53,407 nucleotides of DNA from Methylobacterium sp. Its GTDB lineage: Bacteria; Pseudomonadota; Alphaproteobacteria; Rhizobiales; Beijerinckiaceae. Numbering within the stretch: position 1 is the stretch's first letter; each line of letters starts with the position of its first letter. A program made the translations under genes and the position numbers. Under the pieces are notes generated by a model. That model worked only from the letters and a program-made list of their open reading frames with translations, made no database searches and had not been told where the DNA came from. Location: NCBI RefSeq assembly GCF_019745455.1, contig NZ_JAIETD010000043.1, positions 1 through 53,407 of the forward strand. Reading direction: 5' to 3'. Shown here one piece after another: positions 20,153 to 29,262 of the stretch.

Positions 20153-21559
20153 TCAGGCCTCCGCGAGGGCGACGGCGCGCGGTGGCGGGAGGTTCGATCG
20201 CAACTCGCGATTGACGGCGCTCGACGCCGAGACGGTGCCGAGATTGGCATAGGTTTCGTGGTTCTTCTCGATCGCCGCAAGATCGTAGAGGTAGTTGACC
20301 ATCAGGCCGTAGGATTGAGCCAACCCCTTCGGCGAGACGTCGCCGAGGAAGTTCATCCGCTCGAGTCTTGCGCCGTTGCCGAGATGAAACCGGGCCACCG
20401 GATCGACGGGCCGTGCGCGATCGTTCTTGGCGCGCAGGAAGTAGGCCGCCGCGGCCGGCAGCAGAGCCTTTCGGACGGCCTCGCTCTTGGCCTTGTCGGT
20501 GGACCAATCGGGGCTGTCGAGGAGTCGCAGGGTCTCGACGTCGTCCTTGGTCAGGCCGAGCGGCGCATCGGACCGGCGCTCGCGGTCGAGCCAGGTCGAG
20601 AAACCCGGCACCGGCGAGAGGGTCACGAAGGTCTTGAGAGTCGGAATTTCGCGAGCGAGGTCCTCGACCACCTGCTTGATCAGGAAGTTGCCGAAGGTGA
20701 CGCCGGCAAGCCCCTTCTGGCAGTTCGAGATCGAGTAGAAGATGGCCGTGGTGGCGGTACGCGGCGGCAGGATCTCGCGCTCATGCGCCAGGATCGGCGC
20801 GATGGCGGGGGCGATCCCGGCGGTCAGCGCGACCTCGACGAAGATCAGAGGCTCGTCGACGAGCGCCGGGTGGAAGAACGCGAAGCAGCGCCGGTCCCGC
20901 GGCTCGATGCGACGGCGGAGGTCGTCCCAGCCGTCGATCTCGTGCACCGCCTCGTACCGAATGATTTTTTCGAGGATGTGGGCCGGCGTCGTCCAGTCGA
21001 TATGGCGAAGCACCAGAAAGCCGCGGTTGAACCACGATGCGAACAGGTGCTCGAAATCGTTGTCGAGGCTGTCGGCGGCCTCGATCAGGGCCTCGTCGTC
21101 ACCTGCCTTGCGCAGTTCGCGGCGCAGGTTGATCAGGTCCTCGCGCATGCGGACGAGGGCGAGGGTCCCGTCGCGGGCAAGATTGAGGCGACGGATCAGC
21201 TCCTGGCTTCGGGGTTCGGCCGCCTCATGGAGCACACCCAAGGCAGCGCGAGTCGGATTCCGGCGGTAGGCCGCCATGGCATCCTCGACCGCCTTGTCGT
21301 CGGCGCCGAATTCCATGGCGATGAGGCGTAGGAAGCTGCCGCGCTCCTGCGCCGACAGCGACGTGTAGCGCTCCAGGATCAGTCTCGCGAGAGCGACACC
21401 GGAGGCCTCGCCGCGGCGGGAAATGAGGTCTTCGCAGAGATTGACGAGCTCGACGGCGTTGGCGCGGGCGGCGAGATCGCCGCGTCCGAAGCCGATGAGA
21501 TCACGGCCGCGATCGCTGATCGTCTGGATGAGATCGCCGAAGAATGAGATCGCCGCCAT
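20153..21559 (-). CDS. matA: Malonyl-CoA decarboxylase
   Basis: MatA/MCD, 468 residues, decarboxylates malonyl-CoA to acetyl-CoA. A helical N-terminal domain precedes the acetyltransferase-like catalytic domain, which shows HPALVDEPLIFVEVALT, the serine-containing FYSISNCQKGLAGVTFGNFL, and VARFHLGNGARLERMNF, which carries the family's catalytic histidine. It is followed by matB. A GTATAC-centred site lies 47 bp before its start. Confidence 0.92.
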   Translation of the reverse strand: MAAISFFGDLIQTISDRGRDLIGFGRGDLAARANAVELVNLCEDLISRRGEASGVALARLILERYTSLSAQERGSFLRLIAMEFGADDKAVEDAMAAYRRNPTRAALGVLHEAAEPRSQELIRRLNLARDGTLALVRMREDLINLRRELRKAGDDEALIEAADSLDNDFEHLFASWFNRGFLVLRHIDWTTPAHILEKIIRYEAVHEIDGWDDLRRRIEPRDRRCFAFFHPALVDEPLIFVEVALTAGIAPAIAPILAHEREILPPRTATTAIFYSISNCQKGLAGVTFGNFLIKQVVEDLAREIPTLKTFVTLSPVPGFSTWLDRERRSDAPLGLTKDDVETLRLLDSPDWSTDKAKSEAVRKALLPAAAAYFLRAKNDRARPVDPVARFHLGNGARLERMNFLGDVSPKGLAQSYGLMVNYLYDLAAIEKNHETYANLGTVSASSAVNRELRSNLPPPRAVALAEA

Positions 21560-21606
21560 GTCGAGCCGCCCGAACCCTCATCCCTGAATGGCGATGCCGA
21601 TCAAAT

Positions 21607-21612
21607 GTATAC
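21607..21612. promoter_or_regulatory. GTATAC core, possible GntR-family operator before matA
   Basis: The hexamer GTATAC lies in the AT-richer stretch ATCAAATGTATACGATCGA, 47 bp upstream of matA. Malonate operons of rhizobia are controlled by MatR, a GntR/FadR-type repressor whose operator, as I recall, centres on TGTATACA. Only the core is symmetric here and no matR gene is near, so this is a weak suggestion. Confidence 0.25.
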
Positions 21613-21687
21613 GATCGACATCTCCTCCAATCTAGAACGGCGGCCGCCGAAGGGCCATAGCTCTTCGCGAGCGCCCTCGAATGACCC

Positions 21688-21891
21688 TCAGGAATTGCCG
21701 AGGGCGTTGGTCTCGATGTGTGAGCAATCCGCGCGCAGGCGCCAGTCGCCAATGCCATGCTGGCGGGCGAACCGGATCTCCGCAGCTCTCAAAGCACGGC
21801 CGGCATCGCGTGCACGTGCGATCTCCACGGATCCGACGGTGAAGGGAACGCCCATGATCTCCTTGGCGAAGGCGACACGGTAACTCGGCAT
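21688..21891 (-). CDS. Small hypothetical protein (67 aa)
   Basis: A 67-residue protein beginning MPSYRVAFAKEIMGV. GGAG lies 7 nt before this ATG; the alternative ATG at 21903 would add four residues and has a poorer site. The sequence looks like a compact alpha/beta unit (RVAFAKEI, FTVGSVEIARA, AGRALRAAEIRFARQHG) with one cysteine. Members of this kind are common in Methylobacterium-like genomes, but no function is known to me. Confidence 0.55.
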   Translation of the reverse strand: MPSYRVAFAKEIMGVPFTVGSVEIARARDAGRALRAAEIRFARQHGIGDWRLRADCSHIETNALGNS

Positions 21892-22274
21892 GTCTGACTC
21901 CATGAAGGTGGTGGGACCAGCCTCAAGTATCGGCCGGGTAGAGCCTCGAAATGGACCATATGAAAGCCGTCGCTTCGATGAACGACAAGCTCGGTCAGCC
22001 GGCTTTTTGCCGCCGAATAGTGAGACCCGTAACAACCTCTATATGGGTTCGCTCAACTTTATCGGCAAGCCGTGCGCCACTTCAGGGCTCCGACGCCACA
22101 GGTCCGATGCCCTGTCGGCTGCCCATCCGCATGTCCTTGCCACAGCGCTGGATTGCCCTGACGCACCGTCCCTTTTCCCCACTGGCGCGCTAAGTCCGCG
22201 CCGTCGCACCCCCGGGGATTTGCCCATATGACGAGAGCCACACGCCTGTCCGCGTTCCGCCGGAAGGCTCTTCG
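21892..22274. other. Intergenic region between the small protein and the MFS gene
   Basis: About 383 bp between divergent genes (minus to the left, plus to the right). It holds no convincing ORF on either strand. It would carry both promoters. I see no clear dyad or -35/-10 pair that I would defend. Confidence 0.45.
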
Positions 22275-23471
22275 ATGACGGTGGAGGGAGGAGGCAGCGC
22301 CACCGCAAGCGGGCTGACCGCCAGGGCCCGCCTCGGACTCACGCTGATCGCGGGCGCGGCGGTCGCCAACATCTACTACAACCAACCGCTCCTTGCCCTC
22401 CTGGTCGGCGATTTCGACGAACAGGCAGCCCTGTGGGTGCCCACCGCCTCCCTCATCGGGTACGGCCTCGGCATCGTTGGGCTCGTCCCGCTCGGCGACA
22501 GCCTGCCGCGCCGGAGCCTGATCATCGGCCAAGCCCTCGGCTTGAGCGTCGCATTACTGGCGGCAGGTCTGAGCCCGAACCTCCTCACCTTGGCCTTGGC
22601 CAGCCTCCTAGTCGGCTTCCTCGCCTCGGCGGCGCAGCAGGCTGTGCCGTTCGCGGCGGAGCTCGCCCCGGATGCGTCTCGCGGACGCGTGGTCGGACAG
22701 GTGATGACGGGGCTCCTCAGCGGCATTCTTCTCGCGCGAACCGTCAGCGGCTTCGTCGGCGCCCAATTCGGCTGGCGCGTCGTTTTCCTTGCAGCCAGCG
22801 TGGTCGCCGTGATGATGGCCGGGATCGCCGCCGCGACCCTGCCGCGAACCCCGCAGACCAAGCCACTGCGCTACCGCGCCCTCATGCTCTCGGTACTTCA
22901 CCTCGTGAAGACGCAGCCGACCCTGCGCAGCGCGAGCCTGTCGCAGGCCTTTCTGTTCGCGGGCTTCAACGCGTTCTGGGCGACGCTGGCCCTCCTCGTC
23001 GAGGCGCCGCCCTTCGACCTCACCGCCGCCGGTGCCGGGCTCTTCGGCGTGATCGGCGTCGCCGGCGCATTGGTCGCGCCCCTCTCGGGCCGGTTCACCG
23101 ACAAGCGCGGCGCCCGGCCGGTGGTGCTGGCCGGCGGCGCGATGGTCATCGCCGCCTTCGCGGTGTTGTGGCTCGCCGGGGCGTCCTCGCTCATCGCGGT
23201 GGGGATCGGCGTTCTGCTCATCGATATCGGGATCAACGCGGCGCTCATCGCCAACCAGACCCGGGCCTATGCCCTGGTGCCGGGCGCGCGTGGCCGGATC
23301 AACACGGTGCTGTTCACGGCGATGTTCGTGTTCGGGGCGATCGGCGCCTTCGCCGGCTCTCGCGCCTTCCTCAGCTTCGGCTGGCCGGGGGTCTGCAGCG
23401 TGGGCGCCGTCTTCGCCAGCGCCGGGCTCGCGGTGGCGGTCGCCGAGCGAAGCCGGCCCGCCTCACCCTAG
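22275..23471 (+). CDS. MFS transporter (12-helix exporter type)
   Basis: A 398-residue major facilitator with about 12 hydrophobic segments. The first helix carries AAVANIYYNQPLLALL, typical of a group of proteobacterial MFS proteins of unknown substrate (YgaY-like). The loop 2-3 motif (GDSLPRRSLIIGQ) and a similar repeat between the halves (GRFTDKRGARPVVL) are visible. GGAAGG lies 7 nt before the start. Its last 9 bases overlap the end of the convergent cobC gene. Confidence 0.85.
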   Translation: MTVEGGGSATASGLTARARLGLTLIAGAAVANIYYNQPLLALLVGDFDEQAALWVPTASLIGYGLGIVGLVPLGDSLPRRSLIIGQALGLSVALLAAGLSPNLLTLALASLLVGFLASAAQQAVPFAAELAPDASRGRVVGQVMTGLLSGILLARTVSGFVGAQFGWRVVFLAASVVAVMMAGIAAATLPRTPQTKPLRYRALMLSVLHLVKTQPTLRSASLSQAFLFAGFNAFWATLALLVEAPPFDLTAAGAGLFGVIGVAGALVAPLSGRFTDKRGARPVVLAGGAMVIAAFAVLWLAGASSLIAVGIGVLLIDIGINAALIANQTRAYALVPGARGRINTVLFTAMFVFGAIGAFAGSRAFLSFGWPGVCSVGAVFASAGLAVAVAERSRPASP

Positions 23472-24461
23472 CTCGTCGCGGCGCAGAATCCGCGACAGCC
23501 GGCACCATTCGGTCTTGTCGGCCGGCAGGCCGAAACGGAGGCGATGCGGGGCATCCTCGAAGCGGCGGACATAGATGCCGGCCTGGCCGAGGCGCCGGAA
23601 CAGCGCCGGACCATCGGAGAAATCGGCAGTGCGGAACAGGCATGTCCCGCCCACCAGCCTCCCTCCGGCCCGCAGGATCATGCGGTCGAGGCGGCCCGCA
23701 TCCGCGGCTCGCGCGCGAGCCGCGGCCTCGCGCCACGGCCGGTCGGACAGGGCGGCTCGTCCGATCGCCAAAGCGGGCCCCGCCACCGCCCAGGGACCGA
23801 GGGCCTGGCGGATCGCCTCCGCCCGATCCGGCGCCGCGATCGCGAAACCGAGGCGCAAGCCGGCGAGACCGTAGCTCTTGCCGAAGGATCTCAGCACCAC
23901 GATTCCTCGCCCGACCGCGCAACTCGCCGAGCAAATTGCCTCGAAATCGGCGAAGGCCTCGTCGATGACAAGCAAACCCTTCATCCGGTTCAGCTTTTCG
24001 GCCGCGGAGAGCAGATCCGGTTTTGCACGTAATCTGCCGTCCGGATTGTTCGGATTGACGACCACCACGACATCTGCGCCATCCGCGGATTCGAGGTCCG
24101 GGACCGTCTCGACGACATGCCCGCCACGCTTCCAGGCCGCCGCATGCTCCGCATAGGTCGGCCCCAGAACCGCGACCCGCGAGGGCGGGCGCAGCCGCGG
24201 CAGAGTCTCGATCAGGATCTGCGTTCCGGGTGCCGCAACGATCGCCTCCGGATCGGCGCCGTAGGCCTCCGCCGCCGCCGCGATGAGGCCCGCGAGATCC
24301 GCCGCGGAGGGCAGCCGCGTGAAGGCGCTGGCTTCGAGCGGCGGACACGGATAGGGCACCGGATTGATCCCGGTGGACAGGTCGACCCACGGCTCCGGCG
24401 CTTCTGGAAACAGGCGCCGGGCCGCGTCGAGGTCGCCGCCATGGGCGATCGGCGCCCCCAT
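23463..24461 (-). CDS. cobC: L-threonine-O-3-phosphate decarboxylase (cobalamin nucleotide-loop arm)
   Basis: CobC in the Pseudomonas/alphaproteobacterial naming (CobD in Salmonella), 332 residues, a PLP enzyme giving (R)-1-amino-2-propanol phosphate for the lower-ligand arm. Seen: GGDLDAARRLFPEAPEPWVD and DLSTGINPVPYP near the start, VVNPNNPDGR, the DEAF motif (VIDEAFADFE), and the PLP lysine in RSFGKSYGLAGLRLGFA. I start at 24461, with GGAGG 8 nt ahead; the longer frame overlaps cobD. It is divergent from cobD with only 21 bp between start codons, and its end overlaps the MFS gene by 9 bp. Confidence 0.93.
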   Translation of the reverse strand: MGAPIAHGGDLDAARRLFPEAPEPWVDLSTGINPVPYPCPPLEASAFTRLPSAADLAGLIAAAAEAYGADPEAIVAAPGTQILIETLPRLRPPSRVAVLGPTYAEHAAAWKRGGHVVETVPDLESADGADVVVVVNPNNPDGRLRAKPDLLSAAEKLNRMKGLLVIDEAFADFEAICSASCAVGRGIVVLRSFGKSYGLAGLRLGFAIAAPDRAEAIRQALGPWAVAGPALAIGRAALSDRPWREAAARARAADAGRLDRMILRAGGRLVGGTCLFRTADFSDGPALFRRLGQAGIYVRRFEDAPHRLRFGLPADKTEWCRLSRILRRDELG

Positions 24462-24463
24462 CC

Positions 24464-24474
24464 GAGAGGCCTCC
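24464..24474. promoter_or_regulatory. Self-complementary Shine-Dalgarno shared by divergent cobC and cobD
   Basis: The 11 bases GAGAGGCCTCC lie in the 21-bp gap between the two start codons. Read on the minus strand they give GGAGG 8 nt before cobC; read on the plus strand they give GAGAGG 13 nt before cobD. The core GAGGCCTC is a perfect palindrome. With no space for promoters in the gap, each promoter must lie inside the other gene. Confidence 0.55.
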
Positions 24475-24482
24475 GCCGCGAC

Positions 24483-25475
24483 ATGCCCTGGACCGCCCTC
24501 ACCCATACGCCCGACACGCTTCCGATCCTGGCGCTGGCCCTCGCGATCGAGGCGGCGGCCGGCTATCCGGACGCGCTCTACAGGGCGCTCGGCCATCCTG
24601 TCACCTGGATCGGCCGCCTCATCGGCACCCTGGACACCGGCCTGAACCGGGGCGATCCGATCCGGCGCCGCATCGCCGGCATTTGCGCCCTCGTCGTCGT
24701 GCTGGCGGTTGTGGCGAGCGTCGCTCTCGCCCTAAGCGCTCTCGCCGGCCTTGCGGGCCTATGGCCGGGAAGCGTACTCCTCGGCCTCGCCTGCGCCGCC
24801 CTGCCGGCCCAGCGCAGCCTCCACGATCATGTCGCCCGCGTCGCCGAGGGGCTGCGCAGCGATGGACTTGCGGGAGGTCGCTCCGCGGTGGCGATGATCG
24901 TCGGGCGCGATCCTGAAAGCCTCGACGAGGCCGGGATCTGCCGCGCCGCGATCGAGAGTCTCTCCGAGAACTTCTCCGACGGAATCGTCGCACCGGCCTT
25001 CTGGATCGGCGTGGGCGGCCTGCCGGGGGGCGCCCTCTACAAGGCGGTCAACACCGCCGACAGCATGATCGGCCATAGGACGCTCCGCCACGAGGCCTTC
25101 GGTTGGGCCTCGGCCCGGCTCGACGATGTCGTCAACCTACCGGCCTCGCGCCTCGCCGCTGGCCTGATCGTCGCGGCCGCGGCATGCCACCGAGGCGCCT
25201 CGGCTCGGAATGCCTGGCGGGCCGTGCGCCGCGATGCCGGCCGCCACCGGTCGCCCAATGCCGGCTGGCCGGAAGCCGCCATGGCCGGCGCCCTCGGCCT
25301 GCGCCTCGCCGGCCCTCGCGTCTACGGCGCGATCCGCGTCGAGGATGCCTGGATGGGCGACGGACGTTCCGAAGCAGGCCCTGCGGATGTGGAGCGCGCG
25401 CTCGCGCTCTACCGCACCGCCTGCCTCATCCTCTTCGGCCTCGCATTGCTCGGCTGTCTGATGGCAATCGTCTGA
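24483..25475 (+). CDS. cobD: Adenosylcobinamide-phosphate synthase (CbiB/CobD)
   Basis: CobD (CbiB), 330 residues, an inner-membrane enzyme that joins the aminopropanol phosphate made by CobC to adenosylcobyric acid. Several hydrophobic segments are visible, with family motifs GYPDALYRALGHPVTWIGRL, GRDPESLDEAGICRAAIES, SENFSDGIVAPAFW, NTADSMIGHR and NAGWPEAAMAGALGLRL. The ATG at 24483 begins the family's usual N-terminus. It is divergent from cobC and convergent with the exported protein gene after it. Confidence 0.94.
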   Translation: MPWTALTHTPDTLPILALALAIEAAAGYPDALYRALGHPVTWIGRLIGTLDTGLNRGDPIRRRIAGICALVVVLAVVASVALALSALAGLAGLWPGSVLLGLACAALPAQRSLHDHVARVAEGLRSDGLAGGRSAVAMIVGRDPESLDEAGICRAAIESLSENFSDGIVAPAFWIGVGGLPGGALYKAVNTADSMIGHRTLRHEAFGWASARLDDVVNLPASRLAAGLIVAAAACHRGASARNAWRAVRRDAGRHRSPNAGWPEAAMAGALGLRLAGPRVYGAIRVEDAWMGDGRSEAGPADVERALALYRTACLILFGLALLGCLMAIV

Positions 25476-25487
25476 CGCCGCAGGACC

Positions 25488-25961
25488 TCAGAGGCAGGGC
25501 GTCACGATCGTGCCGCCTCGGTCCGAAAGCGCATCAGCGACATCGCCGAGGGGGAAGGTCTCGGACTTGTCGAGGCTCGGATACTCGATCGTGAAGCTCG
25601 TCGCCTTGCTCGCCAGCATCGCTTTGGCCATCGCCTCCAGATCGAAGCGGCTGCTTCGGGCGGACACGACACCGTAGCCATCCGTGACCGCGAAGGGGAA
25701 GTTCTTCCCGTCGACGACAACTTGCACGTCGAGCGGCCGGCCCTTCGGCGCCGTCGTTGCCAGACCTTCGAGGAGGATACCCATCTGCCGGTCGTCGGTC
25801 CCCGAGCCGCAGAACACCCTGAAGGTGCTCCCCGTCCGGTTGCGGATGCTCGCCTCGACCGTTCCCTGACCGGTACCGCTGGTCCAACGGTAATCGATGG
25901 CGAGAGCCGGGCTGGTCATCAGGATCGCGAGGACGGGCGGCAGGAAGGATCTCAGGCGCAT
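25488..25961 (-). CDS. Exported protein of unknown function
   Basis: A 157-residue protein with a signal peptide (MRLRSFLPPVLAILMTSPALA). The mature part is strand-rich with two cysteines (RVFCGSG, VTPCL) that could pair. It starts 20 bp after the cobQ stop on the same strand, so it may be carried on the cobQ transcript, but nothing in it suggests a cobalamin role. No family recognised. Confidence 0.65.
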   Translation of the reverse strand: MRLRSFLPPVLAILMTSPALAIDYRWTSGTGQGTVEASIRNRTGSTFRVFCGSGTDDRQMGILLEGLATTAPKGRPLDVQVVVDGKNFPFAVTDGYGVVSARSSRFDLEAMAKAMLASKATSFTIEYPSLDKSETFPLGDVADALSDRGGTIVTPCL

Positions 25962-25981
25962 ACGGAAACGTCCCTTCGTGG

Positions 25982-27439
25982 TCAGGAGGCGGCGATGGCC
26001 AGCAACTGGTCGCAGGCGACATGGGCCTCGATGTGGCCGGCGAGCGCGTCGAGGACCGCGTCGATCCCGGCCTCGTAGCCCTCGCCGCTTGAGACGGTCC
26101 CGAGGCGGGCGAGCCAGGCCGCGCGCTGACGGTCGTCGGCAAACAGGCCGTGGACGTAGGTGCCGCTGATCAGGCCGTCGGCGGACATCGCCCCGTCCAT
26201 GCGCCCGTCGGCGAAGCGCAGGGTCGGCCGCGCCGCATCCGGTCCGGTGGTCTCGCCGACATGCATCTCGTAGCCTGCGAATGGCACGCCGTCGGGCAGG
26301 CTCGTTCCCGTCACCGCCTCCAGGCGCTTGAGCGGCGTCATCACGGTGTCGACGTCGAGGAGCCCGAGGCCGGGCACCGAGCGCGGCGCCCCTTCGATTC
26401 CGTATGGATCTGAGATCCGGCGGCCGAGCATCTGAAACCCGCCGCAGAGCCCCAGCACCCGGCCGCCACGCCTTAGATGGGCCGAGATGTCGACGTCCCA
26501 GCCCTCCGCGCGCAGGACATCAAGGTCGTCGATGGTGGTCTTCGATCCCGGCAACAGCACGAGATCGGCGGTGCCTGGGATCGCCTCGCCCGGCCGCACC
26601 AGTACGATCGCGACGCCGGGCTCCGCCCGCAGCGGATCGAGATCGTCGAAATTCGACAGGTGCGGCAGCACCGGCACCGCCACCACGCGCTTGCCCGCTC
26701 CCATGGGCGAGCCGGCGAGGCCGAGGATATCCTCCGCCGGCAGGCGGGCGGCGTCGGGGAAATGCGGGACGAGGCCGAAGCTCTGCCAGCCGGTCCTCTC
26801 GGCGATCACCGCCATGCCGTCCGCGAACAGGCTCGGATCGCCGCGGAAGCGGTTGACGATGAAGCCGCGGATCATCGCGGCATCCTCGGGCTCGATCACG
26901 GCCTTGGTCCCAACGAGGCTGGCGATGACGCCGCCGCGGTCGATATCGCCGAGCAGGATGACCGGCGTCCCCGTCGCGCGGGCAAAGCCCATATTGGCGA
27001 TATCGCCCCGGCGCAGGTTCACCTCGGAGGCCGAGCCCGCACCTTCCACCACGACGATGTCGGCCTGGGCTCGCAGGTGCTCGAAGCTCTCGATCACGGA
27101 GGCCAGGAGCCGCGGCTTCCAGGCCTGGTAGTCGCGTGCCCCTGCGGTGCCGACCATTCGGCCCTGCACGACCACCTGGCTACCGGTCTCGCTCTGCGGC
27201 TTGAGCAGCACCGGATTCATGTGGACGGACGGCGCCACCCGGGCCGCCCGCGCCTGAAGCGCCTGCGCCCGGCCGATCTCGCCGCCATCGGCGGTGACGG
27301 CCGCATTGTTCGACATGTTCTGCGGCTTGAACGGCCGCACGATCAGCCCGCGATTGGCGAAGGCCCGGCACAAACCGGCGACGATCAGCGACTTGCCGAC
27401 ATCCGAGCCGGTGCCTTGGATCATGATGGCGGATGGCAT
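25982..27439 (-). CDS. cobQ: Adenosylcobyric acid synthase (glutamine-hydrolysing)
   Basis: CobQ, 485 residues, amidates four side chains of adenosylcobyrinic a,c-diamide to give adenosylcobyric acid. The N-terminal synthetase domain begins [20 protein letters not shown] and continues with [10 protein letters not shown]; the C-terminal glutaminase domain has the nucleophile cysteine in [13 protein letters not shown] and the later histidine in TYVHGLF. I start at 27439 (MPSAIM), the usual family start, though its ribosome site is weak; the ATG at 27499 would add 20 residues. Confidence 0.94.
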   Translation of the reverse strand: MPSAIMIQGTGSDVGKSLIVAGLCRAFANRGLIVRPFKPQNMSNNAAVTADGGEIGRAQALQARAARVAPSVHMNPVLLKPQSETGSQVVVQGRMVGTAGARDYQAWKPRLLASVIESFEHLRAQADIVVVEGAGSASEVNLRRGDIANMGFARATGTPVILLGDIDRGGVIASLVGTKAVIEPEDAAMIRGFIVNRFRGDPSLFADGMAVIAERTGWQSFGLVPHFPDAARLPAEDILGLAGSPMGAGKRVVAVPVLPHLSNFDDLDPLRAEPGVAIVLVRPGEAIPGTADLVLLPGSKTTIDDLDVLRAEGWDVDISAHLRRGGRVLGLCGGFQMLGRRISDPYGIEGAPRSVPGLGLLDVDTVMTPLKRLEAVTGTSLPDGVPFAGYEMHVGETTGPDAARPTLRFADGRMDGAMSADGLISGTYVHGLFADDRQRAAWLARLGTVSSGEGYEAGIDAVLDALAGHIEAHVACDQLLAIAAS

Positions 27440-27647
27440 TGTCGGCGAACGGAATCCTGTTGGTGTCCCCGCATGGGCTGAACTGACCGGAACCATCATT
27501 CGATCGTCGTCATACTGATTAATTTTAAATTCATTTCAGGTTCTTCATCGGTTGTATTGAATCAAAGCTGGATAACTCTATGGTGCGATCCGGAGATGGA
27601 CCCTTGAGGATTGTACATTGCCGTTTCGTCAGTCGGGAGGTTCAACA
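27440..27647. promoter_or_regulatory. AT-rich divergent promoter region of cobQ and the LOV kinase gene
   Basis: The gap between cobQ (minus) and the LOV kinase (plus) contains an AT-rich island around 27511-27540 (GATTAATTTTAAATTCATTT) that is unlike the rest of the GC-rich window and could act as an upstream activating (UP-like) tract. No -35/-10 pair is certain. GGGAGG at 27635-27640 is the ribosome site of the kinase. Confidence 0.4.
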
Positions 27648-28748
27648 ATGGAGAGTGCGGATGCGTGGACGTTGACTGAGGGCCTTCGTCTGCCGCGGGG
27701 CCAGGGAGACCCCCTTTCGGCCGCGATTCGGTCATCGCCCATGCCAATGGTCATCACCGACATCCTTCAGCCCGACAATCCGATCATATTCGCCAACGAC
27801 GCCTTCCTCCGCATGACCGGTTATTCGCGGGACGAGGTGACGGGCCGGAACTGTCGCTTCCTCCAAGGGCCGGACACCGATCCCAGGGCTGTCTCGGAGA
27901 TCAGGAACGCGATTGCGGCCCGCAGGGACATCGCGATCGATATCCTGAACTACCGACGGGATGGAACGACATTTTGGAATGCCCTCTACCTGAGTCCGGT
28001 CAGAGACGTCGATGGAGGTGTTCAGTATTTCTTCGCGTCACAACTCGACGCGACCGAGCGCAAGCAGCATGAGCTTCATGCTGTTGACCTTCAGCAGGAT
28101 CTCGAGCGGCAGGTGGCGGTCCGGACGCGCGAACTGGAAGAAGCCCTTCGACGCACCCGCCTCCTGATGCACGAGGTCGATCACCGCGTTAAAAACAACC
28201 TGCAGATGATCAGCGCGATGCTCATGATGCAATCGATGAGCATTCCGGATGATCGCGTCAAAGAAACGCTTCAGGAGATGCTCGATCGAGTCGATGCGAT
28301 GGGCCTTGTCCACAAACGTCTTTATCAGGCCGACGACATCGGCGAGTTCGACATTGCCGAGTTCACTTGTGAGATCGCGGCCAATCTCGTGGCGGCGACA
28401 GGTCGAAGAGACATCGACCTCGTGATGGAAACAGAGGCGGTGATGATCAGGCCCAACGCCGCCGCCTGCGTCGCGCTCGTGATCAACGAGGCGATCACCA
28501 ATGCCCTGAAGCACGCTTTCCCCATAGGTCAGCAGGGCAATCTCAACGTCGCCGTCAGGCCTGCCGGCAACCTCTGCGAGATCAGCATTCGCGACAACGG
28601 GATGGGCATGCCCAAGGAGCTTCCCCAGCGGAGCAGCTTCGGGCGGACCCTCATCGAGACCCTGATCGTCCAGTTGAAGGCAAAGATCGAATGGCTTCCC
28701 GGCTCTCCAGGAACTCTCGTAAAGATCAGCCTGCCTTTGACTTTGTAG
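27648..28748 (+). CDS. LOV-domain (blue-light) sensor histidine kinase, HisKA_2 type
   Basis: A 366-residue soluble kinase. Residues 25-138 form a LOV/PAS domain with the photoactive motif GRNCRFLQG; C69 would form the flavin adduct in blue light. A short coiled linker (QQDLERQVAVRTRELEEALR) leads to a HisKA_2 dimerisation helix with the phospho-accepting H179 in EVDHRVKNNLQM, and an ATPase domain with INEAITNALKHAF and DNGMGMP. The start at 27648 follows GGGAGG. The receiver gene after it is 10 bp away. Related LOV kinases feed the alphaproteobacterial general stress response. Confidence 0.92.
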   Translation: MESADAWTLTEGLRLPRGQGDPLSAAIRSSPMPMVITDILQPDNPIIFANDAFLRMTGYSRDEVTGRNCRFLQGPDTDPRAVSEIRNAIAARRDIAIDILNYRRDGTTFWNALYLSPVRDVDGGVQYFFASQLDATERKQHELHAVDLQQDLERQVAVRTRELEEALRRTRLLMHEVDHRVKNNLQMISAMLMMQSMSIPDDRVKETLQEMLDRVDAMGLVHKRLYQADDIGEFDIAEFTCEIAANLVAATGRRDIDLVMETEAVMIRPNAAACVALVINEAITNALKHAFPIGQQGNLNVAVRPAGNLCEISIRDNGMGMPKELPQRSSFGRTLIETLIVQLKAKIEWLPGSPGTLVKISLPLTL

Positions 28749-28758
28749 GACGTCAGCT

Positions 28759-29220
28759 ATGAACAGCGAGGCGCTCCAGATACTCATCGTCGAAGATCAA
28801 TTTCTGATCGCGAAACAGCTCGAGTATATTATCGTTTCCTGCGGCCATATTCATGTCGGCACCGCAGCGAACAGGCCGACTGCGAGCGCCCTGGCTCGGA
28901 GCCAGCAGCCTGATATCGCCCTCGTCGATCTTAGCCTTGCAGACGGTCCGACCGGCAAGGACGTCGCGGATGAAATTGCATCGGTCTCCAATGCGAAGGT
29001 TCTTTTCCTCACGGCTAATCGTCGGCGCATCTACGACGATTTCGGTGGGGCGATCGGGGTGTTCGAGAAGCCCTTCACGCGTGCGGCGATCAGTGCGGTT
29101 CTCAGCTATCTCGCTTGGCGTCTCGATGGATCAGAATCGGAACCTGACGAAATCGAGAAGCCCGAAGGTCTCGACCTTTCTCCTGCCTATGCTCGGCGGT
29201 GGTATCCGGAAGTCGCCTGA
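28759..29220 (+). CDS. Single-domain response regulator (receiver only)
   Basis: A 153-residue receiver without an output domain. Acidic pocket E12/D13 (VEDQ), phospho-accepting D57 in IALVDLSLADG, T85 (FLTAN) and K104 (FEKPF). The last 30 residues are polar and acidic. It follows the LOV kinase by 10 bp and is very likely its partner, acting by phosphotransfer or protein contact rather than DNA binding. Confidence 0.9.
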   Translation: MNSEALQILIVEDQFLIAKQLEYIIVSCGHIHVGTAANRPTASALARSQQPDIALVDLSLADGPTGKDVADEIASVSNAKVLFLTANRRRIYDDFGGAIGVFEKPFTRAAISAVLSYLAWRLDGSESEPDEIEKPEGLDLSPAYARRWYPEVA

Positions 29221-29262
29221 CCGCCCGAGATGTCCGTGGGAGGGCGACGCAGGTCGTGCGCC

